Source of the DNA: Mercurialis annua
Lineage: Eukaryota; Streptophyta; Magnoliopsida; Malpighiales; Euphorbiaceae
Length of the DNA stretch: 64,000 nt
Direction of reading: 5' to 3'
NCBI RefSeq assembly: GCF_937616625.2
Contig: NC_065573.1
Coordinates: forward strand, 16,507,001-16,571,000
The translations under genes and the position numbers were made by a program. The stretch's first letter is position 1; every line of letters begins with the position of its first letter. The notes under the pieces are model-generated. The model had not been told where the DNA came from and ran no database searches. It worked only from the letters and a program-made list of their open reading frames with translations. Below, piece by piece: positions 22,427 to 35,751 of the stretch.

Positions 22427-25262
22427 TGTAATACCCCATGTTTTCCGACTTGTTTTGGTGGTTTGGTTGTCCGTTTAAAGTTTGGTTTGTGATGGACTTT
22501 GGTTATGTTTTTGCTTCGACATGTTCTCGTTGTGATTCCGACTTGTTTTCGGATTGATATATGTTTGGATTAGCATATGTGGTACGTTGGTTGTGTCATG
22601 TTGAGTGACTTATGTGTACTCCTTGAGCTTCTAAGTATTTGATGTTAAATTGATTTATTTCCGGGTTGTTATCGAAACAATGTTTGCATGTTTTCCAAAT
22701 CTGTCATGTTGTAGTAAAACGTCCATATCTCCCAATTGAACCGTCGGATCGGGCTGCCCTTTGGACATGTTGTACCTAAGAGTAGGGGTGTAAATGAACC
22801 GAGCCGTTCGCGAGCAGCTCGGTGTTCGGCTCGATAAGAGCTCGGTTCATGTTCGTTCGTATTCTAAACGAACCGAGCTCGAACTTGATTTTCTGTTCGT
22901 TTAGATAAACGAGCCGAACATGAACATAGTGGTGTTCGGCTCGTTTATGTTCGCGAACAGCTCGAATAAGAGTTCATGAACAAGCTCGTGAACGAGCTCG
23001 ATTAAGAGTTCGTAAACAAGTTCATGAACGAGCTCGTATCTAGTTCACGAACAAGCTCGTTTGGAAACTCGATTAGGTGTTCGTGAACTAATTCATATTT
23101 AGATTAATTTGTATAATTATGTTTCTAATTTATTCAGCTCATATTCGTGAACGAGTTCAATTAGATTGTTTTTAATTTATTCAGCTCATATTCGTATTTG
23201 TTCGTTTATCCGCTAAACGAGCGGGCTCACGAACGAGCTCACGAACGAGCTCGTTTAGTTATTATCGAGTTCGTTCGCGAGCTTGTTCGTGGACGAGCTC
23301 GTTTAGTACTTATCGAGCTTGTTCGCGAACTTGTTCGTTTAGTGGCTAAACGAACGAACACGAGCTGAACACGAACCGAACATGAACACTATAAAATTTA
23401 AACGAACTGAACATGAACACTCTGTTCAAAGCTCGACTGAACATGAACCGAACATGAGCACCTTGTTCGCTAAACGAGTCGAACATGAACACTCCAAAAC
23501 TCGGCTCGGCTCGGTTCATTTACACCCCTACCTAAGAGGATTATCTTTTTTTTGACCGTTCAGATTGTCGTTTTGACCCTTTGTGAGGTCAACCAGACCT
23601 GCTGGGTTGATCAAGCCGTAGGTCCGGTCCACTTCGTTATTTTGGTTTCAGTGAGCAAACTGGTTCTATAACTGGTTCTACTGGGCAGAACCGGTCATAG
23701 AACCGGCTGGGTTCATTTTTTAGGCTTTAAATAGACTTTTACTCGACCTAAACAGCTCTTATTCATTTTTTAAAACCCTAAACTCATTCTAAACTAAACC
23801 TAGGCAATTTCCCTTTGATTATTGTGTCCATAACATTTGGTAAGTGTTTCTAATCTAGTTTTCATTGTGTAATTCTTTGGTTTATGATTGGTGTGATTCT
23901 AACTCAATTGCTCTTCCAATATTATAATTGTAGGTTGATTTGGATTGATAATTTCTAGGTTTTCATTTATTTGTTCATTCAAGAGGCATGTGACTCAATT
24001 TTCATTGATTTTATGTAAGGGTCTACATGTTGTTGTGTTAGATTGAGACATTGGGTGTTGTGGCTTTAATTTACTGTTTTGCTTGAATTATAAATTCTGG
24101 AAATAATCTTTGTGCATTGGTTTGGCTTATAGATGTAGATTATTGGTTGGGTGATTAGAATACTTGTTTGATTTAAAGTATTATATTGAGCTGTTGTCAT
24201 TCTTGAGTTATAATTCTGTTTTAGTCTAAACTAAAATCTTGAAATCTTTATGAGATTTGATAATAGGTTGCTAGTCATCAATTATACATTGGGTGGTTTG
24301 GAATTTTTGACTAGATCTAAGTGCGATGCCAACTTATGATTTTTTAAGGTAATTCGATGTTTTAGAGTTTATAAAGGTGGCTAGAAATTTATTAAAGGAC
24401 TGTATTAAAGAATCAAAACTAGTTACTTTGGGTGCCTAATCGATTGATGGTTTAATCGACGAACTTGTATTGTTGTGCCTATGTTTTATGAATTACTTAG
24501 GGGGTTTTGAACAACTTGTTAAGTGCTGGAAATATATTTATAAAACTATTTTGAACATGTAAAAGGATGTCAGTTTTATATTAGGTTGTTGGGTAAACAA
24601 TTGGTTGAATTACTTGTAAGTTATGTTGGATTTTGGTCATTGCTTACTTGATGTTAAGTTGCTATTTTTATATCTGAATTTGGAGGTTTAAAAGTATTTT
24701 AATCCTTTGTGATTTCATTTAAGGTGGCTTATTTGAGTAGTGTGTACTTTGAGTGGAACTTGCCAAGTGTTGGCAAGTTATATGGCTTATTGCTTCTTAT
24801 GGTTATATCATTGTTAAGCTGTGGAATGAGCTCTTCATTTCAAATGGCGTTGGTTTATATAAGGATTTGATTTTACTTTGGTTTTGAATTAAAGGACTTT
24901 GGTTGTACTTTGGTTTATACATTGGTATATGCTTGGGTCGGGTTAGACTTGTGTCGCCCGACATGTTGTGTTGAGTTATACTGCAGTTAAGGATAACACA
25001 CTACCTTGGGAAATTCCTTTTGGTTTAATAAGAAACTATTTAAGTTATGAACTTCGGTTTTGTTTTTAAGGACAAGAACTCATCCAAGGTTAACTTGTTT
25101 AATTTGTTTGATATGGTTTCTGTGGAGTTTGACTTGTACTTTTTTGTGTTTGAGATGATAGTCCTATGTGGTGTCTAGTATTCTTAGTTTTTAACTTGTA
25201 TAGTTTTTAACCTGTGCCTTGTTTTTAGACCCGTCGGCAGTTCGTGCTTCGAAGTCTGCACA
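22427..25262 (+). mobile_element. LTR-like element C, right end undefined
   Basis: Starts TGTAATACCCCATG, the usual 5' start of these LTRs, exactly where the integrase remnant stops. It continues as non-coding sequence with an AAACCCTAAACTC region and no pol motif. The right border could not be fixed: no copy of the preceding five bases (ATCCT) follows a CA end. It appears to run into a different LTR fragment near 25263. It carries a hAT-type element at 22783-23530. Confidence 0.5.
22783..23530. mobile_element. hAT-type fold-back MITE, 748 bp
   Basis: The left end TAGGGGTGTAAATGAACCGA matches the inverted right end for 24 bp. It is flanked by a perfect 8-bp target duplication CCTAAGAG (22775-22782 and 23531-23538), the length expected for hAT. 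The interior is almost entirely repeats of GAACGAGCTCGT, GTTCGCGAAC and CGAACATGAACA in both orientations, so the whole element can fold back. No open frame, hence non-autonomous. Confidence 0.92.
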
Positions 25263-25649
25263 GGTTAGGGTTTGACCCTAATTAGGAATGATATTCCTTA
25301 TTCAGACACGAGTCCTATTTAGGAACGTCTTCCTAAATAGTCTTGTTTTCCTAAGTTGGAGGTTATCTTCCCAAGATGGAGTTTGTATCCAAACAGGAAA
25401 GATACTCGAGATTATATAGTAGACCTAGTAATCTGTCCGAATCCCAAGGTCGACGCGCTTTGTCAGAATCCTCAGGGATTCGGTATTCTTCCTGTCGGAT
25501 GATGTGGTATTCTAGTCGAGGAGGATCCTGTGGATTCGGCCGCCTGTTTCGTCTGATTTGGCCCTTTGGGCGGGAGTCCGGTGCCGTCTAAGAACGGATA
25601 TGCTGCGACTCGGCTCCATTGTACTTAAGATAAGATTCAGTATCCATCA
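25263..25649 (-). mobile_element. Truncated Tat-type LTR fragment F
   Basis: Read on the minus strand from 25649 it begins TGATGGATACTGAATC and continues with an AATGGAGCCGAGTCGCAG block, homologous to the LTR at 54089 (TGATGGATACCGAATCC, AATGGAGCCGAGTTGCAG). It then diverges but keeps the same 26-bp hairpin (25315-25340). The second half of the LTR was not found, so the fragment is truncated or from another subfamily. The left border is approximate. Confidence 0.7.
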
Positions 25650-26953
25650 ATTATCAACACAAAATCAATATAAAGTCAACATAAAATCAACAACACTATA
25701 ACATTAAAATAATTTAGCAATCAACCATCATCAACAAATCATGCTGCAGAATAAAAATCACAAAAATATAACCAAACACAAAACAAATGCAGAAATAACA
25801 AAAACTTATTTCATATAACCATAAATTTATTTTACATAACATGAAATTAACATTATATTTTTTAAATATAATCTTTATACATGTTTAATGGTGAAAAAAA
25901 ACAGTAAAAAAATTGCAGATCTGAAAATAGAAAAGAAAAAAAAAAGAACAATGAATAAATTGTAGATATGAAATCAAAATAGATGACAACGATGACCATA
26001 GGAGATGACGACGTTGGCAAAGATGACGACGGAGACGATGATGAGAACGATGACTGAGGAGCGGAGGAACAGAGGACGGCACAGCAGAAGACGGCGAGGC
26101 AAAGAAACGGAGGACGGTAAAGAAGAGGTGACCTAAGAGTGAAAGAAAAAAAGTGAATGTAGAGAGAGAAAATTGAGCTGAGAGGAAGAGAGAATTGAAT
26201 GAAGAAGAGAGAAAATAATTGAAGTTATGATGTTTGTGTTATTAGGGTCTGAATATATAGTATCAGTAAAAAAGTTATAATTGGTTCCGTATATGGTAGT
26301 TTAGGAAATAAAAACTATGACACGTATAAAAGTAAACAATTATTCAATGTTAGTTAAATTTGATGGTTACTTGATCCTAAAATTTTTAAGGGTATAAATG
26401 ACTATTTTTCCTTTTTTAATTGATCGATTTTCAATCAAAGTCTCATTCTCTTGAAGCATCCAAAAGAATGTATATCTACTGAATCGAATTTACTTCCCGA
26501 CTCCGCTTATTTCAAGCTCAATTCCATCAGCCTTTTGGTCAGAATCCAGCTTTCAACAAACCAATTTTGCAGTGAATTGTACAAGCAAGAAATTTCATGA
26601 AAAATCTTGTTTCTCTACCTTTGAACTTTCCTCCCAAATGCTTTCAGGATATTTGTCCTAAAAACTTGTTTTTGGTGAAAACATTAAATATTGGTGCTAT
26701 TCAAATTTTTGAAAGACATTTAATGTACTAAAGAAATTAAAATTTTATTCATCGAAGATTAAGCAGTACAAAAATATTTAGTCCTAAAAGCCATGCACCT
26801 TCACCTTTTAAAGCTGCAAGTAAATTTCTGGAAAAAGAACACCCAAAAATCCATTCCTAGTTTTAGTAAAGATCAAATAATCCTAAAAAAATGCAGTGCA
26901 GCACTCTATACTTAAATCACAAGTAACACAATTGCTTGCAGATCCTCAAATCC
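25650..26953. other. Intergenic, 3' flank of the cystathionine beta-lyase gene
   Basis: AT-rich sequence. 25660-25720 has repeated AAAATCAACA units; 25980-26110 is purine-rich with GATGACGACG-type repeats and no supported gene. The part next to 26954 probably holds the 3'UTR of the lyase gene. Confidence 0.5.
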
Positions 26954-29900
26954 TTAGAGTGGCCCAGTTCTCAGAGCTTGGTCTAAATCAGCAATCAGAT
27001 CATTTACGTCCTCTATCCCGACTGAGATACGAATAAGATCTTCAGTCAGACCTCTTGCTTCTCTCACTGCTGCTGGTATGCTTGCATGTGACATAAAGCA
27101 TGGCATGCTTATGAGGGATTTTACGCTCCCTGCAACAGACAATCGCACAGTAACCATCTTGTATTTGTACCATGAACCAAACTATCATCTCTCCAACATT
27201 CACAGATTTGCTTGATGATTAATATCTATATCTATACGCATTAATTTTGCTGCATGTCATTTATTATTGTATTAGTGTGGCATAAGTGATTGAGAAGTTG
27301 AACAAAATACTAACTTGAATTTTATCGGGGATATAAAATTTTAAGAGATTATGACTGGTTATCATGCTGATATTGAGAAGTCTTAACTTCTCAACTAAAT
27401 TACTTTGTAACTAGCTTGCCATATAGCTAGTAATGAAGGTTTAAACCTGTTCATTATTTTTTCAATGACAGTTTGTATTGGGGATGCAAGAAAACTTTTG
27501 AGTTAGCGAATTTATAATTCATACACAATATGCAACTTAGAGCTTTTGGACTTGATATGAGATGTGCTCCAATAATGCATGAGCTTTAAATAAAAAGGAT
27601 TTTAAGATTATTTACCAAAACTGACAGTTATACTGAAGTACTTGGTAGTCTCCACAATGTGTTTTGACAGTTTCAGTGATCCTGTTACGAAGCTAAGCAC
27701 AGAACCTGCACCTTTGGCCTACAGGAGAGAACGTGTTCGATAACTAATTAAGTGGTTTAAACCTGCAGTTTTGACCAGGAAGTGTCTTATACCTGAGAGT
27801 AATGCAAATCACGTCCTGGATGACCAGGAAGGCCGGCATAATTAACTTTCTTTACTCGTGGATGTGTTGCAAGAAACTCGGCAATCTTCTGTGCATTGTC
27901 CTGCCAAAAATACCATAGTATTCATTTGAAATCAGTATCTCAAACTCCAATTGGAGCATTAACACAACATTTTAAGAAGTTGAAATTGAAAGGTAGCAAC
28001 TATAAGCATAATTTTATCATTTTTTTAGCCTAAGAAAACTGGCTAGGCACCAATAGTTACAGAATGTATACGAACATATGCGCCCATGTGCACACAAAAT
28101 GAGAGACAAAGATATGAATTTGATACTAACTCGTGTCAGCAGTGGTAATATTGGTCGATGAACAGTGTAAAATGTTTCGAAGACTAATTTTCACCAGCTT
28201 TCGGAGAACAAGTCAAATAGTTCTTTTACACCAAGAATAGAAAAAGCCTAAACACATCATCAACATAACAACGAATTTTGAGATTTACAGTCAAATAAAA
28301 GATTATTTATGTTGACTATGTCAGCAATTCTGATCTAACTTCAGCTAAGATTGAGCCTCCGTCATCAGCTCTACTAAGTGTCAGTCCCACTATCATAGGG
28401 GTGTTTACATTCTTCTTTTCTATCATTTCAACGGTTTTGGGCTATATTTTAAGAAAAGAGTAAAGCCGCTCCATTTTCTTGATCCACTTCTCTTTCCGTT
28501 AGTTTTACGTCTTTCCTTTCCTTTTTTAGTCACCCGCCATAAAAGGTTTATCTTCCTAGCCAAGTCATTAGCTCTTCCATCACTCACATGCCCAGACCAT
28601 CTCAATCTCACTTCCCTCAACTTGTCTTTGGTAGGTTCTACTCCCACTATATTAATAAAATCATATCCCATAATTTCCTCCCTTGATTTTTTTCTCTCTC
28701 TAGAATCCTCATTATTTTGAAAAGAGCAAATTACTCTAAGGCCCCTCACGTTTGTCATAATTCACAATTTGGTACCCCTTGTTTGAAAATCAAACGATTT
28801 GGTACCTAAGTTTTGATTTTTTAAACTATAAGACCCTTCTGTTAGTTCAGTTAATAATTTGATATTTACTTTCGAACGATTTGGTACCTCAGTTTTAATT
28901 ATATATAAACAATTTGGTACCTCAGTTTTAATTAAATAAACGATTTAGTACCTCAGTTTTAATTATATAAACGATTTGGTACATCATTTTCAAACGATTT
29001 GCAAACGATTTGGTACCTCACGTTTCATTATGTTAACGATTTGGTACCTATATTTAACAGAAGGGCCTTATAATTTATAAAATCAAAACTAAGGTATCAA
29101 ATCGTTTGATTTTCAAACAAGGGGTATCAAACTGTGAATTATGACAAATGTGAGGGGCCTTAGAGTAATTTACTCTTTTAAAAATTAGCTCGTAAACAAT
29201 CATATTGTAATTAAGTTTAGATTCTTCCCATATTAGGCCCCAAGTTTAAGGGATATGATGTACTCTTAATGCATATGCATATTGCATATTCTTATAGTAA
29301 TTTCACACGAAAAAGATTCATACAAATTTCAAATTGGACACATTGCCATCAATTGTGGTACCGACAAATTCTACAGTTATGTAAGAAAGCAGCGCATATT
29401 AACACAAAATCACAAACAGTAAAATTCAACCTCCAAAAAACTGCCTACAATGTCTCGGTATCCTTCAAGTGCTTCTAATCCTAACTCTTCCTATTTTCCT
29501 ATTTACCAAGTTTTGGCCTCATTATGCCTTTAAGTTCACAAGGATTGTGTAAGAACATGGGAAAGAGATACAAGCAAAATTGTCTACTTGACTGGTTTTA
29601 GATTATCACCTGTTGTTTCTCAACACGTAAAGCCATGGTCTTAATACCACGCAAGCAAATCCAACAGTCAAATGGCGCTAATCCACAGCCTTCTGCATTT
29701 TGTAGAAAATACAAATCCTTTGCCAACCTATAAAAAGTAAGAGCCCACCCATAAGAGCAAGAGAAAAAGAGACTTTAGAAAGAAAATCATAGCAAAGCAA
29801 TGAACCACAGATCGTCTATTCAACAAGCTAAGGGAAATATTAAAATTCATAAACAAGGCACAGAAGGCAAGTTTCCTTATTTAACTGGGCTTCTTTTTAA

Positions 29901-32900
29901 AGTGTGTACATACCAAGCAAACTACTAAATATAATTAACTAGCAACTTCATCAGTCTGAAAAATGAATTGCTCAGAAATCAGAAGAGAAACTGTTGTGTT
30001 GTCGAAAAACAAGATTATGCTACGTAAATGAAAATACAAAAACAAGTTTCACATACTTATAAAGTATAACCATAATAAATAAAATGCACGATGGAATTAA
30101 ACAGTGTGGAACATCTCAGCCCAAATGGCAGAAAAAGCATTAGGCATGTAAACTTTGTCAGATATAATCAACACAATCTCTTAAACAAAGTAGAAAATAA
30201 GATATCTAAATTTGTAATGTAGCCCATTATGCATCACCCTACAATTAACACACAGATACACATAGTCTGCAACATTCCAAAAGTTTATGATGATTAGCTA
30301 AAAACTGAAAGATAGCAAAATAAAATACTTCGAGCAATTATAGGTAGACCAAGAGCCACAACCTTTCCCCTTTAACTGCAAGCACACCAGCCATAACATC
30401 ACTATGGCCAGCTATGAATTTAGTAGCCGAGTGCATCACTATGTCTGCAAGGAGTGTGAATCATATCAAAATGAAAATCATCAAAAACTGGTATTGCAGT
30501 TCACATGACAATACCAAAAGCAAGAGTATTGGCTTATTGTTCATACCTGCCCCCAGTTCCAACGGCTGTGACAATACAGGGGACATAATACTATTATCTA
30601 CCAGGACCAGAGCACCGCGTTTGTGAGCCATCTCTGCAATTTTCTGAAAAAATGGCAACATGCGAATATAAAATAATTTAACATGTCATAATCCACATTA
30701 ACACTGAATTTTTTATAAATGATAAAATAAACACAAGCTTAGATGTAAAGAGATGTTTGGTTTGCTTCAAAAATGGAATGGGCACAAAAATGCATATCTT
30801 GAATCCTTAAAATTCCTATATTATTCAGTTCTTCTCAGGAATAGCTGAGCAGAAATTATGGATACCTTAAAGCTATAAGTTAAAATTAGATTTCCACATA
30901 AAATTCAAGTTATTTTAATATGAAAAGAATAAGTAGGACACCTTATTGATGTAGGACAGATTTGAAAGGTCTATTCTACTTATCGTTTAGTAAAATTAAG
31001 CAAATGAAATTTTCAGGAATATGATTTAAGGTCTACAAATTAATAGACAGCAAAGACAGGATAGATAGTTTTTCTACGAATCACACTAAAGCTTAGGAAT
31101 CATGCCTAAGAAAAAGAAAGAGATTGAATCAGCACAATTTTAATTGCAAAGTCTTTAATTTTATTACTCTCCAATCTCCTAATAAATTGATACAAATCTA
31201 AGTATATAGAGAAATAATCCTAAAACAGGGAACAAAGCTATAAAGACTAATAAGGACTTATAAGACTAATCCAAATCTTTAATTTTATTAAACAAAAATT
31301 TCCTAATAAACTTAATCCAAGCATAAGTAAATATTGAGAAATAACCCTACAAACCAAATGACTTATAAGACTAAATCCAAATTCATTTTGGATCTTACAC
31401 TCTAAACAAAACTAAACATTTTTACTATTAAACTAACCAGAATTATGAATATGACTTAGCAATTACTTACAGACTCCTGAAGACATTAGATAATTTGTTT
31501 TTTATTTTAAATCAGAAAACTACTATTACACCCCTGAATTTATAATTCAGGATTCCAGCAACAAAACATATTTTCTACCTAAATGAACTTCCCAAATAAA
31601 TTAACTATATGAAAATCCTTAACTTCCTAACTACGAATTAAACTTCTACTTCTATTATTTTAGTTCTGCTGCTTCTGCATCACTTCTTTATCAAACCAGA
31701 TAATGAAATTTTAACTTCATATTCTTGCAAATTATCGAATTGGTATAAGTCTATATTCAAAAGACTAAATCGAATCTAAATAATGAACAAGAATCATATC
31801 TTCAACAAAACATTACACCTTACACGAATATCTGATATTTGTTGACGAGGATTGGTAGGGCTCTCAAGCCACACAAGCTTTGTACAGGGACCAATTGCAG
31901 ATGCAACCTCATCCAGATTACTTGTATTTACTCGTCTGCAAATTTGTTGAACAGAAGTAGTTTAGCATTTAACTGTAGAAAAAACAATCCTAAAAAGGGA
32001 GAGAAACCATACTTACTTGACCACAACTCCTGATTTTGGGGTCACTTGAGATAACAACCTATCAGACCCACCGTATATGTCATCTCCAGCAACAATTTCC
32101 TCACCTAAAATGAAACTGCACTAGTTACAACAGATTCCAGAACACTCGGGCGTTCCAATAAATGAAGTCATAAATTATGTATTAAATGTTACACAAACAA
32201 GTAAAAGCTTGTACATATTATAGACCTCCAGTAATGTTATGTAACTATGTTGATGTTACAAGTTCTAATCACTAAGAAATGAAAGTCTTATTTCTGAACA
32301 CATAAAACTGGATGTTGTGCACTCATAATTATGTACCATGCCATCCATTTATTTTTTATCCAATTAATAATACTAATAGTAACCTAAGAAGCAGGGAAAC
32401 CTTGAAGAATGTGTGTTTCCTTGTTTCCGAAACTCTCCGAAACTCATATGAAACATTTTGGAGCTGTTTCAATAAATAATAAAAATTAGGCACCCGTTAC
32501 CTATAAAAAAAACTTTAACATACCAAAATAAAATAGAAATCTGTCATCTTATTATCTACATTTTCCACATAAATCTTATCTTCTAATTTTTGTTAAATTA
32601 CATCATATTTTTATTATAATTGTCAAATTCTAAAATATTAATTTCAATTATTGTTATGGAATTCATGGATAAATTATTATTAGTGATGAACTCAAATTGA
32701 GTATATTAAAATTTATTTTGTTAAATATCTAATATATATAGTTATTCATTTGCATGAAAATATATTTTTTATAAATAAATTTAACATGTATAAAATCTTC
32801 AATTTTTTAATATTTATAAAAATATTACATATTCCTATATTTTTATTATTTACACTTTTATTCATGTTCCATATCCTTATTATTCCCGATTTTTTTTCGT

Positions 32901-35266
32901 TTCCTGATTTCGTTTCTGTACTACTTAGATAAAAACTAATAAAATAAACAGACTTCCTTTGTACGAAATCATAATTGCAAATAACCCTTGTGTCATATTC
33001 AAACTATTCTAAGCATTAATTTAGTAATCAATTCCTGTCATGTAATCGAGTTCGCTCATCCATAAACAGCATTCAGAGTTTTTTACTTTATTGAACGAAA
33101 TAAAAAAATGACGCTGTGCCATAAGTATTTCGGATATAATGGAGTTGAAAAACAGTTGAAGCCAACTTATCCATGTTAAATTCATACATCAAATCTTCGC
33201 AATACAAATGATAACTTGATTTAAACAATGTGAAAACAAAAGAGAGAGAGGGTACACAAACAACAATCCAAAATAAGAAGTACCAGTTCCAACAAGACGA
33301 GTGACAGCAGCCAGAGCAGCCATTCCACTTGTGAAGCAAAAAGCTCGATCTGCTTTATCTAGCTTTGCCAAGAGGCTTTAGAAAACATATAAAGAGATGT
33401 AAGCTCTGAGAAGAGATTGCAAAAATGAAACAAAACAAAGTAGATCCATTTAAAGATTGTACAAATGCTTTATCAGCATTATGCACACAAAGATGCAATA
33501 CCGACCTTTCCAAAGCATCTCTGGTGGGATTGCCACTTCTAGTGTAATCATATGGACCATTTTCTGTTGCTGATGGCTGACATATGGAGTATTATGGACA
33601 AAGTCAGCAAATCACAATGAAGTATCACATGAAATAGAAACAAAAAGAGCCATATTATACACGGGCACAGAAATGACACACATAGATAAAAATGAGAACA
33701 ACTTGTTTTCCTTTTTATCCTGATAAAGAAACGAGGAAGGGTTAAGCCAGAGAAACAAACAAGAAAAAGAAGAAGAAGATGACGATTATACTATCCCTTC
33801 CAAAGTTACAAGCTACAGCCACAAAATCTGAGATCATGTTTTCTATTCTTTTAGAGATGTGTGTAAGAAACAGAGAAAGAGTTCAAATCAACAAAAATAA
33901 ACACCAGTTAACAATTTAAACCGATCAATCCTACATTAAATCCATTATGTTCGTAAGTTGGATAAAACAGCATAACAAAAAAGAAAAGCCATCAAATATG
34001 TGTCAGCTATCTTATCTTAACTCGAAGTCCAAATAAACATTTAAAACTGCAAGCACAGTTTTGGAGCTCACAATTAGTATATATGTCATCAACATTACCT
34101 GCTTAAATGTAGCTGTTTGGTAAAGTGGTGTACTCATTGCTTCATAAGGGTCAAAATTTGTCTGAAAGTTCATCAGCAATGTTGAAATACTAGGTTCCGG
34201 AATATCAATTTCTGCAAAATGAGAAGAATACCAGCATTTGTTAGCACCAATGAAACATGGACTTTGATAGTATGAGAAACAAGGTCATACAAACCCTGTG
34301 AGCACTCGGCTACTCCATCTACCAAAGCTGAAGTTCTCACTTCCAAACCATTCTCTGATGAGCAATTCATCTTGAATTTTTTGGCCAATGTCAAACGCTT
34401 GTCTCCTAGATTATAGTCCTTCCCCACACACAAACTTTTCGGGTATTTTCCAAAAGTTGATACCTACATTTGCAACCACAAAAAAGCAAATTATACTTTT
34501 TGCCTACTTGACAACAAATAGAATCATGGAAAAGAAAAAAAATAAAAGCTCAACTTTATGAACAAGTAAAACCCAAGATGAATTATTTCTCTTCAAGATA
34601 CATATTAAATTTTGAAATTCAACTATTAAGGCTGTAAAAGAAACAAAAAAATATAACCTCCTAAATCTTTTTTTGTGTGATGAGGACTAGCTCCCCTAAG
34701 CCTAAGCCCAAAATTACTGTGAAACCTCGGGATGTGGACCACCCGCAAGTCCACATACCCGGTAAATCCGAGTTATAATGGCCAACAACCCAGTTACAAC
34801 CACTCCATTTATTAATTAGAAAGGACGTATACGGGGTTTGAACCCCGACCATGGCGCCCAAATGGCCGAAACTTAGACCACTAGAACATACCCGTACGAG
34901 CAAAAAAAAATCCTAAATCTTGAAATTCACTCTCTTCATGAATATACATCATAACCATATGGGATACCATGTCTGATCATGAACAGCATAGTATTTCTTC
35001 ACAATAAGAAAACCAAAGATTTCACAAATTAGTCGTACTATAAATAAACACTTAAAAACCATTGGCCGCAGCACCATCATCGACTTCTATTATAATTAAC
35101 CTTCTCAAAACCACATGCTTAGCAAAAGAAAAACAACAAAGCAGATACAAAAACACACACACACACACGCGGAGAAAGGAACCTGAAGGTCAGAGAGTAA
35201 AGAACTGCAAGTAGTAGTACCGGCCCGCACAATTGCAGTGGAGCTTCCAATAGCTAACATTTCCAT
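26954..35266 (-). CDS. CBL: Cystathionine beta-lyase, plastid, 13 exons
   Basis: PLP enzyme that cleaves cystathionine to homocysteine, pyruvate and ammonia in plastid methionine synthesis. Exons: 35266-35183, 34463-34295, 34211-34099, 33576-33506, 33375-33284, 32104-32017, 31935-31824, 30643-30547, 30444-30363, 29727-29610, 27900-27793, 27718-27616, 27129-26954. They total 1413 nt, 470 aa, in frame throughout. The first 50 or so residues are Ser/Thr-rich and acidic-poor, as in a transit peptide. Cys/Met-metabolism PLP family motifs are present in order: [77 protein letters not shown], and the PLP lysine (about Lys284) in HSATKF. The C-terminus is [21 protein letters not shown] chose the first ATG of MEM; the second is two codons on. 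It appears intact although introns 1 and 10 carry mobile elements. Confidence 0.95.
28423..28690 (-). mobile_element. LINE reverse-transcriptase tail fragment in CBL intron 10
   Basis: The minus strand reads [20 protein letters not shown] followed by VSDGRAND and a KKGKERRK stretch. This is the well-known C-terminal end of RTE-like plant LINE polyproteins (the KMRExRLRWxGHV motif). Only this piece is present. It lies in the 1.7-kb intron 10 next to a MULE-like element. Confidence 0.7.
28724..29174. mobile_element. MULE-like fold-back element in CBL intron 10
   Basis: Ends are GAGCAAATTACTCTAAGGCC and its inverted copy; the terminal inverted repeats extend for well over 100 bp. Nine-base flanks TTTTGAAAA (28715-28723) and TTTTAAAAA (29175-29183) differ at one base, consistent with a Mutator-type target duplication. 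The core holds direct repeats of AACGATTTGGTACCTCAG. No open frame. Confidence 0.78.
34670..34910 (-). mobile_element. SINE-like element in CBL intron 1
   Basis: A 241-bp insert is flanked by an 11-bp direct repeat TCCTAAATCTT (34659-34669 and 34911-34921). On the minus strand it has TTCTAGTGGTCTAAG (A-box-like) and GGTTCAAACCC, an exact match to the RNA polymerase III B-box pattern GGTTCRANNCC. A-runs border both ends, so tail orientation is not fully certain. Confidence 0.72.
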
Positions 35267-35297
35267 TAAAATTGCCTCTCTCACTCTCTACCTTTCA

Positions 35298-35455
35298 CTG
35301 TAAATACCAAACATTCTGACAAAGTTAACAACTTTTTCTAATAAAGACTCTGTTTAACAGCCTAGAAACTAATAATTATACTATAAAATTAATGAACAAG
35401 TAAAACCCAAGACTAAACTGAATCATATCAAATTGTGGTTAGAAAAAATAGTTAC
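35298..35455 (-). other. Predicted 5'UTR intron of CBL
   Basis: Minus strand donor GAAG|GTAACT at 35456/35455 and acceptor TATTTACAG|TGAAAG at 35298/35297 bound a 158-bp segment 31 bp upstream of the start codon. Transcription must start upstream of 35456 for this to be used. Confidence 0.5.
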
Positions 35456-35751
35456 CTTCAATTATATGGGTTGATCAGATATCCAAGAGGCCCTTCAATG
35501 GCAGATTAGTGTGCCTTCAAAAAGTTGCCTCTGGAAAAGAAAATGTAAAGCTTTTTGCTGCAGAGAACTGAGGGAAGCTCATACAAAACAACAGAGAAGG
35601 AAAAGGCTGGCTTTTTATCTTTTCATTTTCTGATCGGGAAAAAGTAAAAAAAACAAAAACAAAACCTAGTGTTTTAGTGCCCTAATTTAATTCTTTAAAG
35701 TTTAAAGGAAAAATTACAGGATTAGGCTAAATGCGGGTCTCTTTTATAAAA

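Noticed and set aside
22427..25262. A complete solo LTR for element C
   Set aside because: No right end with CA followed by the ATCCT target bases could be found, so only the left border is claimed.
28423..28758. 111-codon frame inside a CBL intron as a host gene
   Set aside because: The sequence is the C-terminal tail of a LINE reverse transcriptase.
34661..34903. 80-codon frame in CBL intron 1
   Set aside because: Lies wholly within the SINE-like insert.
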